Shown piece after piece: positions 33,280 to 44,512 of a DNA stretch of 64,000 nt (positions are counted from its first letter, which is position 1; each line of letters opens with the position of its first letter). The notes below the pieces were generated by a model, which was given only the letters and a program-made list of their open reading frames with translations, ran no database searches and was not told where the DNA came from. This DNA is from Trichopria drosophilae (lineage: Eukaryota; Arthropoda; Insecta; Hymenoptera; Diapriidae), in NCBI GenBank assembly GCA_030407085.1, contig CM059582.1, forward strand, positions 87,720,001 to 87,784,000, in the 5' to 3' direction. Made by a program: the position numbers and the translations under genes.

Positions 33280-33774
33280 TTTGACGATGATGATGTTTCT
33301 TTGGTTTGTTATGGTGATCCACCCCCACTGCTCCTTGTTATTTACTAATATTTACCAACACATTGCGTAGATGACCTTTAAATACATGTTGCGCACCTGA
33401 CAGTTCACTTGTAGGTCGAAAACGAGAGACTTTAATTTCATACGACGTTGAAATGCACACACGTGGTTTTTACTAGAGAGACCCCGTTTTCTAGGAAAAT
33501 CTTGAAGACGAGGGAGAGATAAGACTCTAAAAGTAAGATAGAAATCGTACTATACAAAATAATACATATAATAATATACATGTATAAACTAGGATAATTA
33601 AAGTCGAAAATGTTCGATTTTGTAATCTGGAAACCGTATAGACAACTACTTGATTGTAACACTTTCTCGGAAATCCCCGAAAAATACGAAGGGGAGATAT
33701 GATAAAGGTAAAACCAGGAAAGATTCGATTTATTAAAAACACGTTTTATTCAAACATAGCAGATTTGAAATGCA

Positions 33775-34720
33775 CGGTGATCTTAAAAAATTTGAATAAA
33801 CCAGCCTTACACCTACAAAAACTGACGAACGTGAAGTAACGTCTGCTAACGTATAATAACAATCCCCGTTAAATAGAAAATCGAAAAGATACATTTTCAT
33901 TAAGTCTGTTTCGTTCTATTTTTGTTTTCTTTTTCAATATCCTTATATGTAATTTGTAGTTGAAGTATTGATGTATGTACACTGATGGTATATACATATG
34001 TTTCGGATATTAAAAAGATCTGCAAATTTTGTATCATTTTTCACGTAACCTCAAAATTCTCGAGAAACATCAGAAAAACATCAGAAAAACGTGTTTTTAA
34101 TTTTTAAAATGACATTGTTTGTAATCAAATTTACAAGACGTTTTCACTGTCTGATAGCTAGACCAGTGCAGTTACTCCAATATCAAACAGAAAGTTGAAA
34201 AAATTAATAACAGTAAATCAAGAAACGTATCCGAATGTCTGTCAAAAGCCGCCCTCCTAATCAAAAATATTAAATGGAGAATTTTTAGATATTAAGAAGA
34301 TATACAACTTTTACCTACATCAGTGATTTCATTAAAAAATTACAGCTTATTCGGAACAAAAAATGTTAAGTCTCACGTAAAGTTAATGAAACAAATCTAT
34401 TTATTTGTAAGAAAATAAAAATGAAAAACGCAGTTTTTTTCGATGTTTTTCAAAAACTTTAAGGTTAGGAGAAACATGATGTATATAAAGGTTGTACATA
34501 TTTATAATCTCTAAAATATTCCGACACCACAATATACAAATACTCCAACCATTTATTGTATATAATACGATTGTTGAAAAAAAGCATAAATAGAAAGAAA
34601 CGGTATTATCTAAAACAGTGTATCTTTTCGATTTTTTTTCACGGGGTTTATTTTTATACATTAGCAGAAGTTACTTCACGACGTTAGTTTCGGGTGCAGG
34701 GCGGCTTTATTCAAATTTTA
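33775..34720. repeat. Nested inverted repeat inside the left arm (mirror about 43.53-44.48 kb)
   Basis: About 33,780-33,930 and 34,560-34,720 are diverged reverse complements (shared AAAATTTGAATAAA, GAAGTAAC, AATCGAAAAGATACA), separated by ~0.6 kb. Each palindrome arm therefore holds an older, smaller inverted repeat. Confidence 0.6.
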
Positions 34721-34792
34721 TTACACAATACCGTGATACGTACAAAAATGTATCATTTTTAGTATTTCCAGAATATTAATTTTTACTAAAAA

Positions 34793-35038
34793 ATGGATCG
34801 TGCCACTTGCTCACAATATAATCGTTATTTTTTCTATTATCATTACAGAAATTCTGGTGATATTGACCGCACACAAAAAAGTAACGCTATGAAGACATTT
34901 GTCGACCCATCGGATTGTCTTGCAATTTCGTCGAAGGCGGCGAATGTGGTGCCTGATAAATGGAGACGAACCATACATGTCAAAGAAGATTCCATTAGAA
35001 AATTCGTCAACATAGAATGCTACCTAGTGCGTGCGTGA
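34793..35038 (+). CDS. Hypothetical 81-residue ORF, left arm
   Basis: ATG-initiated frame with no stop in either arm. The product has a Tyr/Asn-rich N-terminus and a central FVDPSDCLAIS stretch. It reads toward the palindrome centre, opposite to the polymerase fragment. Two residues differ between the arms (Leu/Phe, Pro/Leu). I do not recognise a domain. Either a real small gene or a chance frame. Confidence 0.3.
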   Translation: MDRATCSQYNRYFFYYHYRNSGDIDRTQKSNAMKTFVDPSDCLAISSKAANVVPDKWRRTIHVKEDSIRKFVNIECYLVRA

Positions 35039-35805
35039 ACCTGGTTTTATCGGACGTGTTAGCGATTATACCGCAGGTTTCGTCTATACCAGAGTAATCG
35101 GATCTGCCGGATACACGCCTGTCGGGATTTAACCCTTTGAAACATACATTTTTCTTAACACGGAATGAAACGATTTCAGCTTAATGGCTGAAAATCTTTA
35201 CTCGGTGGTTTTCGGGGTCACTGATTACGAATCTGACGTCCGATTTTCAAAATTCAATATGGGGGATCCATGATGGCCAACCAATAGTAACGTTATTTAT
35301 TTTCAACAAACACTCATTTTACACCCTCGAATTGTACAATTTTAACATTCCGGTTAATAATATGAGGTTAGTATCGCAATCCGCGACATTCCGATCCGCC
35401 ATTTGGATCCACCGTATTGAATTTCGAAAATATGAGTTCAGATCAGCGGCCCGCGAAAACGGCTAAAGTACCCAATTGCGTCGTGTTTGAGTGGCGTTTT
35501 CGTCTCAACATACGTGTTTTGTAAAAAAATCCACCAAATTTACAATTTTTTTATTATTTTAAACAATATGACAATAATTAATGATAAATATTGATTTATT
35601 TATGTTTCTAGCATGTACTCAAACTTAAGAAGCAAAAAATTTAAAAAAATTAATGAATTATTACCTGAAATATGTAAAAACTGCATTACAAAAACGATGG
35701 ATCGACACCGTGCTTGTAAGGGTTAAAGATCGTAATAGATAGGCTCGAGATCGTTTTCCGAAACCGTTGTCCTGTTTTTGTTTTTGCGTTTTTGCTTGTT
35801 TTCTC

Positions 35806-36092
35806 TCATAGCCACTGTCCTCTGCGACGACGATACTTTTTGACAAGTTTTTTCATAAGCTTGTAGCTTTTAAAATATATCGGAATTTTTACCAAATCGA
35901 GGAGTACCGGCGAGCTGCCACAAACATTTGTTGACGATGGAATGTGATGTGATACGTTTCGCACGAAGACTACGGATACATTTTTCGCGTCCAACTGGTT
36001 AAAAACATCGACAATGTCAGACCCGATAAGCTCATAACCGTGTATGGTTACACCTTCATTTTTCCACGTTTCGTGCGATATTGATGTAGTTC
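35806..36092 (-). pseudogene. Small basic ORF, left arm (mirror 42,162-42,446 plus)
   Basis: The inverted counterpart of the right-arm ORF, with only a few residue changes (for example VDVF for VDIV, KNV for KNL). The frame is open and the basic C-terminus is retained. Same interpretation and uncertainty. Confidence 0.4.
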
Positions 36093-36479
36093 AGTAATTT
36101 CAAATTTTTGTTAGAACTTTGGAGAAAACAATCGGATTTGTCAGTGAAACTATGTCCTTCTCCTTGAATGTTACTTCATATCAAGCTCCGTCCCGGATGT
36201 TTGCACCGTTCTCTTATCATCACTCGCCCTGTGTACTTCACTTTCTGGAACTAGTATCATTTTCTTTGCATACACTATAAAGGCAATGTCTGTTAATCAC
36301 CGTTGTTGCCGATTAATTTCGAGAAAATGGCGCTGATAACCGATGCCAGAAGAATCGGTATTTACCACCACCACCACCACCGCCGATCTGTCTAAACCTC
36401 TTTTTATCGTTTCTTTTCGCGGAAAAGACGAGTGTTCGTAACATTTTTTGCTTTCAAAGTAAACTCTTCTACCGCGATT

Positions 36480-36611
36480 TTAAAGAAACGACAACCCACG
36501 CAATACATTGAGCGCACACACGCAGATATATTTGACGAGTTTTCTGTCGGCGGTTTTCTGCAGAGCTGTACGTTGTCGTTTATCCGCGGGACACAGAGCG
36601 TTCAATAAAGT
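36480..36611 (-). pseudogene. Small basic helical ORF remnant, left arm
   Basis: Mirror of 41,642-41,773. In this arm the region is similarly short and followed by frame breaks. Downstream on the same strand (about 36,300-36,400) is a poly-Gly/Val-coding repeat and then a hydrophobic stretch in another frame. See the right-arm entry for interpretation. Confidence 0.35.
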
Positions 36612-36876
36612 GAGATATTTTTTTCAGAGAATGAAAAACACGAAATACTGTCGTATCCTTTTTGTGCACGATCTATGGCTTTGCGATTTCTTGCGATGAG
36701 ATGACTTTTGTTATTTTTATGTTTTTCAACAGTCGATACCATAATCGCGATTTACTGGATACTAAAAATGATAATTATCTGTACATTTTTTTCAAAACTT
36801 GTTGGCTTTCATCTACGTACATCCGCGTATACAACGTGAGGTTGTTCGTTCGGAAATATACATGGGCCCAATCTGA

Positions 36877-37053
36877 AATCATCCGGTATGGTTTTCTGAA
36901 GATCTAAGAGGAGATAACCGCGTGAGCGACGAGTTGCATCTCTATAAGCTTCTGGCAGAAACTTTGAATTTTCCGAACATACTTGACGTGCGAGATGTTG
37001 AATTTGAACCCTATCTCGACGATTTTAAAACTAATGCAGCTATTCGGTATTAA
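36877..37053 (+). pseudogene. Acidic ORF fragment, left arm (mirror about 41,200-41,376 minus)
   Basis: 58 codons between stops contain DELHLYKLLAETLNFPN followed by DVRDVEFEPYLDDF, an acidic, protein-like composition. In the right arm a Trp codon is replaced by a stop, and the downstream stop is kept in both. This looks like a fragment of a real protein but I cannot name it. Confidence 0.3.
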
Positions 37054-37670
37054 GTGAAATGTCGCGCCGTTCACGACCCTGACCAACAATATATTGCGTA
37101 ATGTAAATTACACTCATAATTTTACGGTGACTGTCTTTAATATAAAGAGTCCATACTGGTGTTATGCGATAATTCGCTCAAAAGAGCGTCGATTATAATT
37201 AATTTTTGCTACTGTTGTTCTTTTGAATAATCATCGAGGTTCGGTAGACCTTCTAGAAATTCGAATTCACGTTGCGTTGCAGGTGATTTGTCACCTAAAA
37301 ACATTTTTTACGATACTCATCTTACCATTAGGCTTAATAAAATATCATCCGATCGCAGGAAACGTAAGCTAATAATAACAAATTTATTAACGATTTTGTC
37401 ACATACCATACACGTCCACCGATGTTTCCATCCCGTGTCCACCGACAGTTTTAAACTTGAAGACTTTTTTTTCAGATCAACCGTACACTATACTCGGTCT
37501 TAAACAAATTAATGTTAAAATAAAATAAAACAATAACAATAATAACAACTAATTTTATACTAATAAATATACATCGCGCCAACACAGTCTTACAACCGGG
37601 GCGTCGCGTCGCGGGCACGGGGCGCGCGGCTCTCGCAAGCTCATTTATCGCAAGTAGCTCCTAAACCTCC

Positions 37671-37852
37671 GGGGGGCTTTTGCAAGCTTGACAATCGCGA
37701 ATTTCGAAATGGGGGACCGCGCTGAACAAGCTTATCAGGGTCCCCCTCTTCCATAGCACCGCGGGGGCTTTCGCAAGCTTGACAATCGCGACTTTCGAAG
37801 AGGGGGACCGCGCTCAACAATCTTTTCAGGGTCCCTCTCTTCGATAGCACCG
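37671..37852. repeat. Tandem ~90 bp duplication near the inner end of the left arm
   Basis: Two units, each running GGGGGCTTT...GCAAGCTTGACAATCGCGA...GGGGGACCGCGCT...CAGGGTCC. The mirror pair is at about 40,400-40,582. The block is GC-rich against AT-rich arms. The spacer holds a third, single unit (about 38,790-38,880). Confidence 0.8.
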
Positions 37853-38590
37853 ATTTTAAGACATCAAATCCGCGTTATACATGTCTTGTGCGGAATATAC
37901 TCTTGTATCTCTTTGAAGAAATACTTGTACACATCGATCGTAATGCACAAATCCATATTTGATGAACTGAGAAATCTTGTGATCTGTGTCGATGTACGAA
38001 TGAAAAATCTAAATAAACTGTTCGCGGAAGTACAAAAAATAAATATTTACCGTGCGATTTACATGTCGAGCAAATCCTTCTAAATAACTGTGAACAAATT
38101 TGTAATTATATCAAACACAAGTGTCAGAGCGTTTCTTTGCAGATGATCTTTTAATGTAACTGTATATGAACTCATTGTATTATTTTTAGATATAACACAG
38201 CCCAACAAAATTTTATTGCCCTACAAGTAAGAGTCGTTTCTGACAAGATTTTTGTTCCGGAATCCAAATACGACCGCCAAAATATCCAATTGGCTCTAGT
38301 TTTTGAGATATTGAAGAAGGTAAAAAATTTGACTTTCGGCATTTTTTAGTATCTATTCACAGCCTCCAAAAAATTGTGTTTTTCCACTGGTAAAAGTAAA
38401 TTTTCATATACTTTTTCACGCAGAATCCAAATATGCATGCGGAAATATTGAAGTGGATCTACTTTTTGCCCAAATTCTAGGTCAAAAAAGGTAAAAATCT
38501 TGTTTTAGGATATCTTCCATGGGTATGCGGTGCCAAAAATTAAAAATGCAAAATGACAGATTCAATATGTCCGCCTAACTTTTTATCGCC

Positions 38591-39661
38591 TTTTTTTCAG
38601 ATCAACCGTACACTATACTCCGTCTTAAACAAATTAATGTTAAAATAAAATAAAACAATAACAATAATAACAACTAATTTTATACTAATAAATATACATC
38701 GCGCCAACACAGTCTTACAACTGGGGCGTCGCGGGCACGGGGCGTGCGGCTCTCGCAAGCTCATTTATCGCAAGTAGCTCCTAAACCTCCGGGGGGCTTT
38801 TGCAAGCTTGACAATCGCGAATTTCGAAATGGGGGACCGCGCTCAACAATCCTTTCAGGGTCCTCCTCTTCGATCGCACCGCTTACAACGCAACAAATCC
38901 ATGTTATACATGTCATTTGTCGAATATGCGTAAGAAATTTTGAAGAAAGATGTATACATTCATACATACACATACATGTACCACTAAGGAGAAAAATACA
39001 TACAAGAGATATATTATACAAAAAAAACATGCAACTGGTAGAAATTGACGTAAGCAACGACGAACACCACGATTAAATACTATCTAAGACAGGGATCATC
39101 TTATAAAATAGGTCCTTCCAATAAATTTTGCTGCAAGATTTTAGGTGAATGTCGTTTCATATAAACAGGTTTAAATTTTAATAAGTAATTTAATTTATGT
39201 TCAAACATAAAATTGTTTTATAAAAAATGGTACGTTATATTATTTATATCAATTTTACTGTACCGTGTTAATGGTAGATTTTGTATTTTCGATGATTACA
39301 CAGCCCAACAAATTTTTGAGAATTTCATGTTGCTCTATAAGGAAGCCTCGCTTCTGGTAGGATTTTTGCTCCAGAAACCAAGTATGCCCGCCAAAATATC
39401 CAATTGGCTCTAGTTTATCAGATATTGAAGGTCAAAGGGATAAAAAATCCGATTTCAGGCATTTTCAGCACTTATTCACATCCTAAAAAAATGCTGTTGT
39501 TCCAACAGTACGAGTCAATTCTGATAGGACTTTGACAACAGAATCAAAATATGTAATCCAAAATATTGAATTAACCGTTGTTTTTGCCCAAATTGAAGGT
39601 CAAAGGGGAAAAAAATCGTGTTTTCGGGCATTTTTTCCTGTTTTTCTCGGTAAGTAGTCAA
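38591..39661 (+). repeat. Palindrome spacer: diverged third copy of the arm inner end
   Basis: From TTTTTTTCAGATCAACCG onward the spacer repeats 37,460-38,590 in direct orientation. It is almost identical for the first ~280 bp, then increasingly diverged (ACACAGCCCAACAAA and CCAATTGGCTCTAG are shared at 38.2 and 39.3-39.4 kb). It is not self-complementary and separates the two arms. Confidence 0.7.
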
Positions 39662-41641
39662 GGCGATAAAAAGTTAGGCGGACATATTGAATGTGTCATT
39701 TTGCATTTTTAATTATTGGCACCGCATACCCATGGAAGATATCCTAAAACAAGATTTTTACCTTTTTTGACCTAGAATTTGGGCAAAAAGTAGATCCACT
39801 TCAATATTTCCGCATGCATATTTGGATTCTGCGTGAAAAAGTATATGAAAATTTACTTTTACCAGTGGAAAAACACAATTTTTTGGAGGCTGTGAATAGA
39901 TACTAAAAAATGCCGAAAGTCAAATTTTTTACCTTCTTCAATATCTCAAAAACTAGAGCCAATTGGATATTTTGGCGGTCGTATTTGGATTCCGGAACAA
40001 AAATCTTGTCAGAAACGACTCTTACTTGTAGGGCAACAAAATTTTGTTGGGCTGTGTTATATCTAAAAATAATACAATGAGTTCATATACAGTTACATTA
40101 AAAGATCATCTGCAAAGAAACGCTCTGACACTTGTGTTTGATATAATTACAAATTTGTTCACAGTTATTTAGAAGGATTTGCTCGACATGTAAATCGCAC
40201 GGTAAATATTTATTTTTTGTACCTCCGCGAACAGTTTATTTTGATTTTTCATTCGTACATCGACACAGATCACAAGATTTCTCAGTTCATCAAATATGGA
40301 TTTGTGCATTACGATCGATGTGTACAAGTATTTCTTCAAAGAGATACAAGAGTATATTCCGCACAAGACATGTATAACGCGGATTTGATGTCTTGCAATC
40401 GGTGCTATCGAAGAGAGGGACCCTGAAAAGATTGTTGAGCGCGGTCCCCCTCTTCGAAAGTCGCGATTGTCAAGCTTGCGAAAGCCCCCGCGGTGCTATG
40501 GAAGAGGGGGACCCTGATAAGCTTGTTCAGCGCGGTCCCCCATTTCGAAATTCGCGATTGTCAAGCTTGCAAAAGCCCCCCGGAGGTTTAGGAGCTACTT
40601 GCGATAAATGAGCTTGCGAGAGCCGCGCGCCCCGTGCCCGCGACGCGACGCCCCGGTTGTAAGACTGTGTTGGCGCGATGTATATTTATTAGTATAAAAT
40701 TAGTTGTTATTATTGTTATTGTTTTATTTTATTTTAACATTAATTTGTTTAAGACCGAGTATAGTGTACGGTTGATCTGAAAAAAAAGTCTTCAAGTTTA
40801 AAACTGTCGGTGGACACGGGATGGAAACATCGGTGGACGTGTATGGTATGTGACAAAATCGTTAATAAATTTGTTATTATTAGCTTACGTTTCCTGCGAT
40901 CGGATGATATTTTATTAAGCCTAATGGTAAGATGAGTATCGTAAAAAATGTTTTTAGGTGACAAATCACCTGCAACGCAACGTGAATTCGAATTTCTAGA
41001 AGGTCTACCGAACCTCGATGATTATTCAAAAGAACAACAGTAGCAAAAATTAATTATAATCGACGATCTTTTGAGCGAATTATCGCATAACACCAGTATG
41101 GACTCTTTATACTAAAGACAGTCACCGTAAAATTATGAGTGTAATTTACATTACGCAATATATTGTTGGTCAGGGTCGTAAACGGCGCGACATTTCACCT
41201 AATACCGAATAGCTGCATTAGTTTAAAAATCGTCGAGACAGGGTTCAAATTCAACTTCTCGCACGTCAAGTATGTTCGGAAAATTCAAAGTTTCTGCCAG
41301 AAGCTTACAGAGATGCAACTTGTCGCTCACGCGGTTATCTCCTCTTAGATCTTCAGAAAACTATACCGGATGATTTCAGATTGGGCCCATGTATATTTCC
41401 GAACGAACAACCTCACGTTGTATACGCGGATGTACGTAGATGAAAGCCAAAAAGTTTTGAAAAAAATGTACAGATAATTATCATTTTTAGTATCCAGTAA
41501 ATCTCGATTATGGTATCGACTGTTGAAAAACATAAAAATAACAAAAGTCATCTCATCGCAAGAAATCGCAAAGCCATAGATCGTGCACAAAAAGGATACG
41601 ACAGTATTTCGTGTTTTTCATTCTCTGAAAAAAATATCTCA

Positions 41642-41773
41642 CTTTATTGAACGCTCTGTGTCCCGCGGATAAACGACAACGTACAGCTCTGCTCAAAACC
41701 GCCGACAGAAAACTCGTCAAATATATCTGCGTGTGTACGCTCAATGTATTGCGTGGGTTGTCGTTTTTTTAAA
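41642..41773 (+). pseudogene. Small basic helical ORF remnant, right arm
   Basis: A 43-codon stretch rich in Leu, Lys, Arg and Ala ends NVLRGLSFF and a stop. About 100 bp further, after a GGT/GGTGGT repeat, a different frame encodes a short hydrophobic segment (PILLASVISAIF, about 41,893-41,928). A small Leu/Lys-rich protein with a C-terminal hydrophobic glycine-preceded tail is a usual small ORF of Polinton-like elements, and I think this is its wreck. No function can be proven from what remains. Confidence 0.4.
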
Positions 41774-42161
41774 ATCGCGGTAGAAGAGTTTACTTTGAAA
41801 GCAAAAAATGTTACGAACACTCGTCTTTTCCAAGAAAAGAAACGATAAAAAGAGGTTTAGACAGATCGGCGGTGGTGGTGGTGGTGGTAAATACCGATTC
41901 TTCTGGCATCGGTTATCAGCGCCATTTTCTCGAAATTAATCGGCAACAACGGTGATTAAAAGACATTGCCTTTATAGTGTATGCAAAGAAAATGATACTA
42001 GTTCCAGAAAGTGAAGTACACAGGGCGAGTGATGATAAGAGAACGGTGCAAACATCCGGGACGGAGCTTGATATGCAGTAACATTCAAGGAGAAGGACAT
42101 AATTTCACTGACAAATCCGATTGTTTTCTCCGAAGTTCTTACAAAAATTTGAAATTACTGA

Positions 42162-42446
42162 ACTACATCTACATCGCACGAAACGTGGAAAAATGAAGGT
42201 GTAACCATACACGGTTATGAGCTTATCGGGTCTGACATTGTCGATATTGTTAACCAGTTGGACGCGAAAAATTTATCCGTAGTCTTCGTGCGAAACGTAT
42301 CACATCACATTCCATCGTCAACAAATGTTTGTGGCAGCTCGCCGGTACTCCTCGATTTGGTAAAAATTCCGATATATTTTAAAAGCTACAAGCTTATGAA
42401 AAAACTTGTCAAAAAGTATCGTCGTCGCAGAGGACAGTGGCTGTGA
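42162..42446 (+). pseudogene. Small basic ORF, right arm (mirror 35,806-36,092 minus)
   Basis: 94 codons open between stops, with an internal ATG at 42,258. The N-terminal part has GYELIGSDIVDIV, the middle VFVRNVSHHIP, and the C-terminus is strongly basic (KKLVKKYRRRRGQW). The frame is maintained in both arms. It follows the small helical ORF on the same strand, an order I associate with Polinton accessory or minor structural genes. Exact identity unknown. Confidence 0.4.
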
Positions 42447-43215
42447 GAGAAAACAAGCAAAAACGCAAAAACAAAAACAGGACAACTGTAACGGAAAACG
42501 ATCTCCAGCCTATGTATTACGATCTTTAACCCTTACAAGCACGGTGTCGATCCATCGTTTTCGTAATGCAGTTTTTACATATTTCAGGTAATAATTCATT
42601 AATTTTTTTAAATTTTTTGCTTATTAAGTTTGAGTACATGCTAGAAACATAAATAAATCAATATTTATCATTAATTATTATGTCATATTGTTTAAAATAA
42701 TAAAAAAATTGTAAATTTGGTGGATTTTTTTACAAAACACGTATGTTGAGACGAAAACGCCACTCAAACACGACGCAATTGGGTACTTTAGCCGTTTTCG
42801 CGGGCCGCTGATCTGAACTCATATTTTCGAAATTCAATACGGTGGATCCAAATGGCGGATCGGAATGTCGCGGATTGCGATACTAACCTCATATTATTAA
42901 CCGGAATGTTAAAATTGTACAATTCGAGGGTGTAAAACGAGTGTTTGTTGAAAATAAATAACGTTACTATTGGTTGGCCATCATGGATCCCCCATATTGA
43001 ATTTTGAAAATCGGACGTCAGATTCGTAATCAGTGACCCCGAAAACTACCGAGTAAAGATTTTCAGCCATTAAGCTGAAATCGTTTCATTCCGTGTTAAG
43101 AAAAATGTATGTTTCAAAGGGTTAAATCCCGACAGGCGTGTATCCGGCAGATCCGATTACTCTGGTATAGACGAAACCTGCGGTATAATCGCTAACACGT
43201 CCGATAAAACCAGGT

Positions 43216-43461
43216 TCACGCACGCACTAGGTAGCATTCTATGTTGACGAATTTTCTAATGGAATCTTCTTTGACATGTATGGTTCGTCTCCATTTATCA
43301 AGCACCACATTCGCCGCCTTCGACGAAATTGCAAAACAATCCGATGGGTCGACAAATGTCTTCATAGCGTTACTTTTTTGTGTGCGGTCAATATCACCAG
43401 AATTTCTGTAATGATAATAGAAAAAATACCGATTATATTGTGAGCAAGTGGCACGATCCAT
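43216..43461 (-). CDS. Hypothetical 81-residue ORF, right arm
   Basis: Mirror copy of 34,793-35,038, with the same length and start. It also reads toward the palindrome centre. No recognisable domain. Confidence 0.3.
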   Translation of the reverse strand: MDRATCSQYNRYFFYYHYRNSGDIDRTQKSNAMKTFVDPSDCFAISSKAANVVLDKWRRTIHVKEDSIRKFVNIECYLVRA

Positions 43462-44512
43462 TTTTTAGTAAAAATTAATATTCTGGAAATACTAAAAATG
43501 ATACATTTTTGTACGTATCACGGTATTGTGTAATAAAATTTGAATAAAGCCGCCCTGCACCCGAAACTAACGTCGTGAAGTAACTTCTGCTAATGTATAA
43601 AAATAAACCCCGTGAAAAAAAAATCGAAAAGATACACTGTTTTAGATAATACCGTTTCTTTCTATTTATGCTTTTTTTTCAACAATCGTATTATATACAA
43701 TAAATGGTTGGAGTATTTGTATATTGTGGTGTAGGAATATTTTAGAGATTATAAATATGTACAACCTTTATATACATCATGTTTCTCCTAACCTTAAAGT
43801 TTTTGAAAAACATCGAAAAATCTGTGTTTTTCATTTTTATTTTCTTACAAACAAATAGATTTGTTTCATTAACTTTACGTGAGACTTAACATTTTTAGTT
43901 CCGAATAAGCTGTAATTTTTTAATGAAATCACTGATGTAGGTAAAAGTTGTATATCTTCTTAATATCTAAAAATTCTCCATTTAATATTTTTGATTAGGA
44001 GGGCGGCTTTTGACAGACATTCGGATACGTTTCTTGATTTACTGTTATTAATTTTTTCAACTTTCTGTTTGATATTGGAGTAACTGCACTGGTCTAGCTA
44101 TCAGACAGTGAAAACGTCTTGTAAATTTGATTACAAACAATGTCATTTTAAAAATTAAAAACACGTTTTTCTGATGTTTTTCTGATGTTTCTCGAGAATT
44201 TTGAGGTTACGTGAAAAATGATACAAAATTTGCAGATCTTTTTAATATCCGAAACATATGTATACACCATCAGTGTACATACATCAATACTTCAACTACA
44301 AATTACATATAAGGATATTGAAAAAGAAAACAAAAATAGAACGAAACAGACTTAATGAAAATGTATCTTTTCGATTTTCTATTTAACGGGGATTGTTATT
44401 ATACGTTAGCAGACGTTACTTCACGTTCGTCAGTTTTTGTAGGTGTAAGGCTGGTTTATTCAAATTTTTTAAGATCACCGTGCATTTCAAATCTGCTATG
44501 TTTGAATAAAAC

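Larger units (their letters stand above)
30945..38590 (+). repeat. Palindrome left arm
   Basis: A 7,646 bp inverted copy of 39,662-46,799. Corresponding positions sum to about 78,253 inside the SINE-free part and to 77,744 outside the SINE. The inner boundary is at CTTTTTATCGCC (38,590); after it the two sides diverge completely. Confidence 0.9.

Noticed and set aside
36508..36907. Plus-strand ORFs in the left arm (and mirrors at 41,345-41,744)
   Set aside because: Antisense to the better-supported small helical ORF remnant; no recognisable domain.
37641..37850. Minus-strand ORF ending GGLGATCDK, conserved in three copies
   Set aside because: It follows the GC-rich 90 bp tandem repeat; conservation is explained by recent duplication of the DNA and no domain is recognisable. 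Kept as a repeat only.
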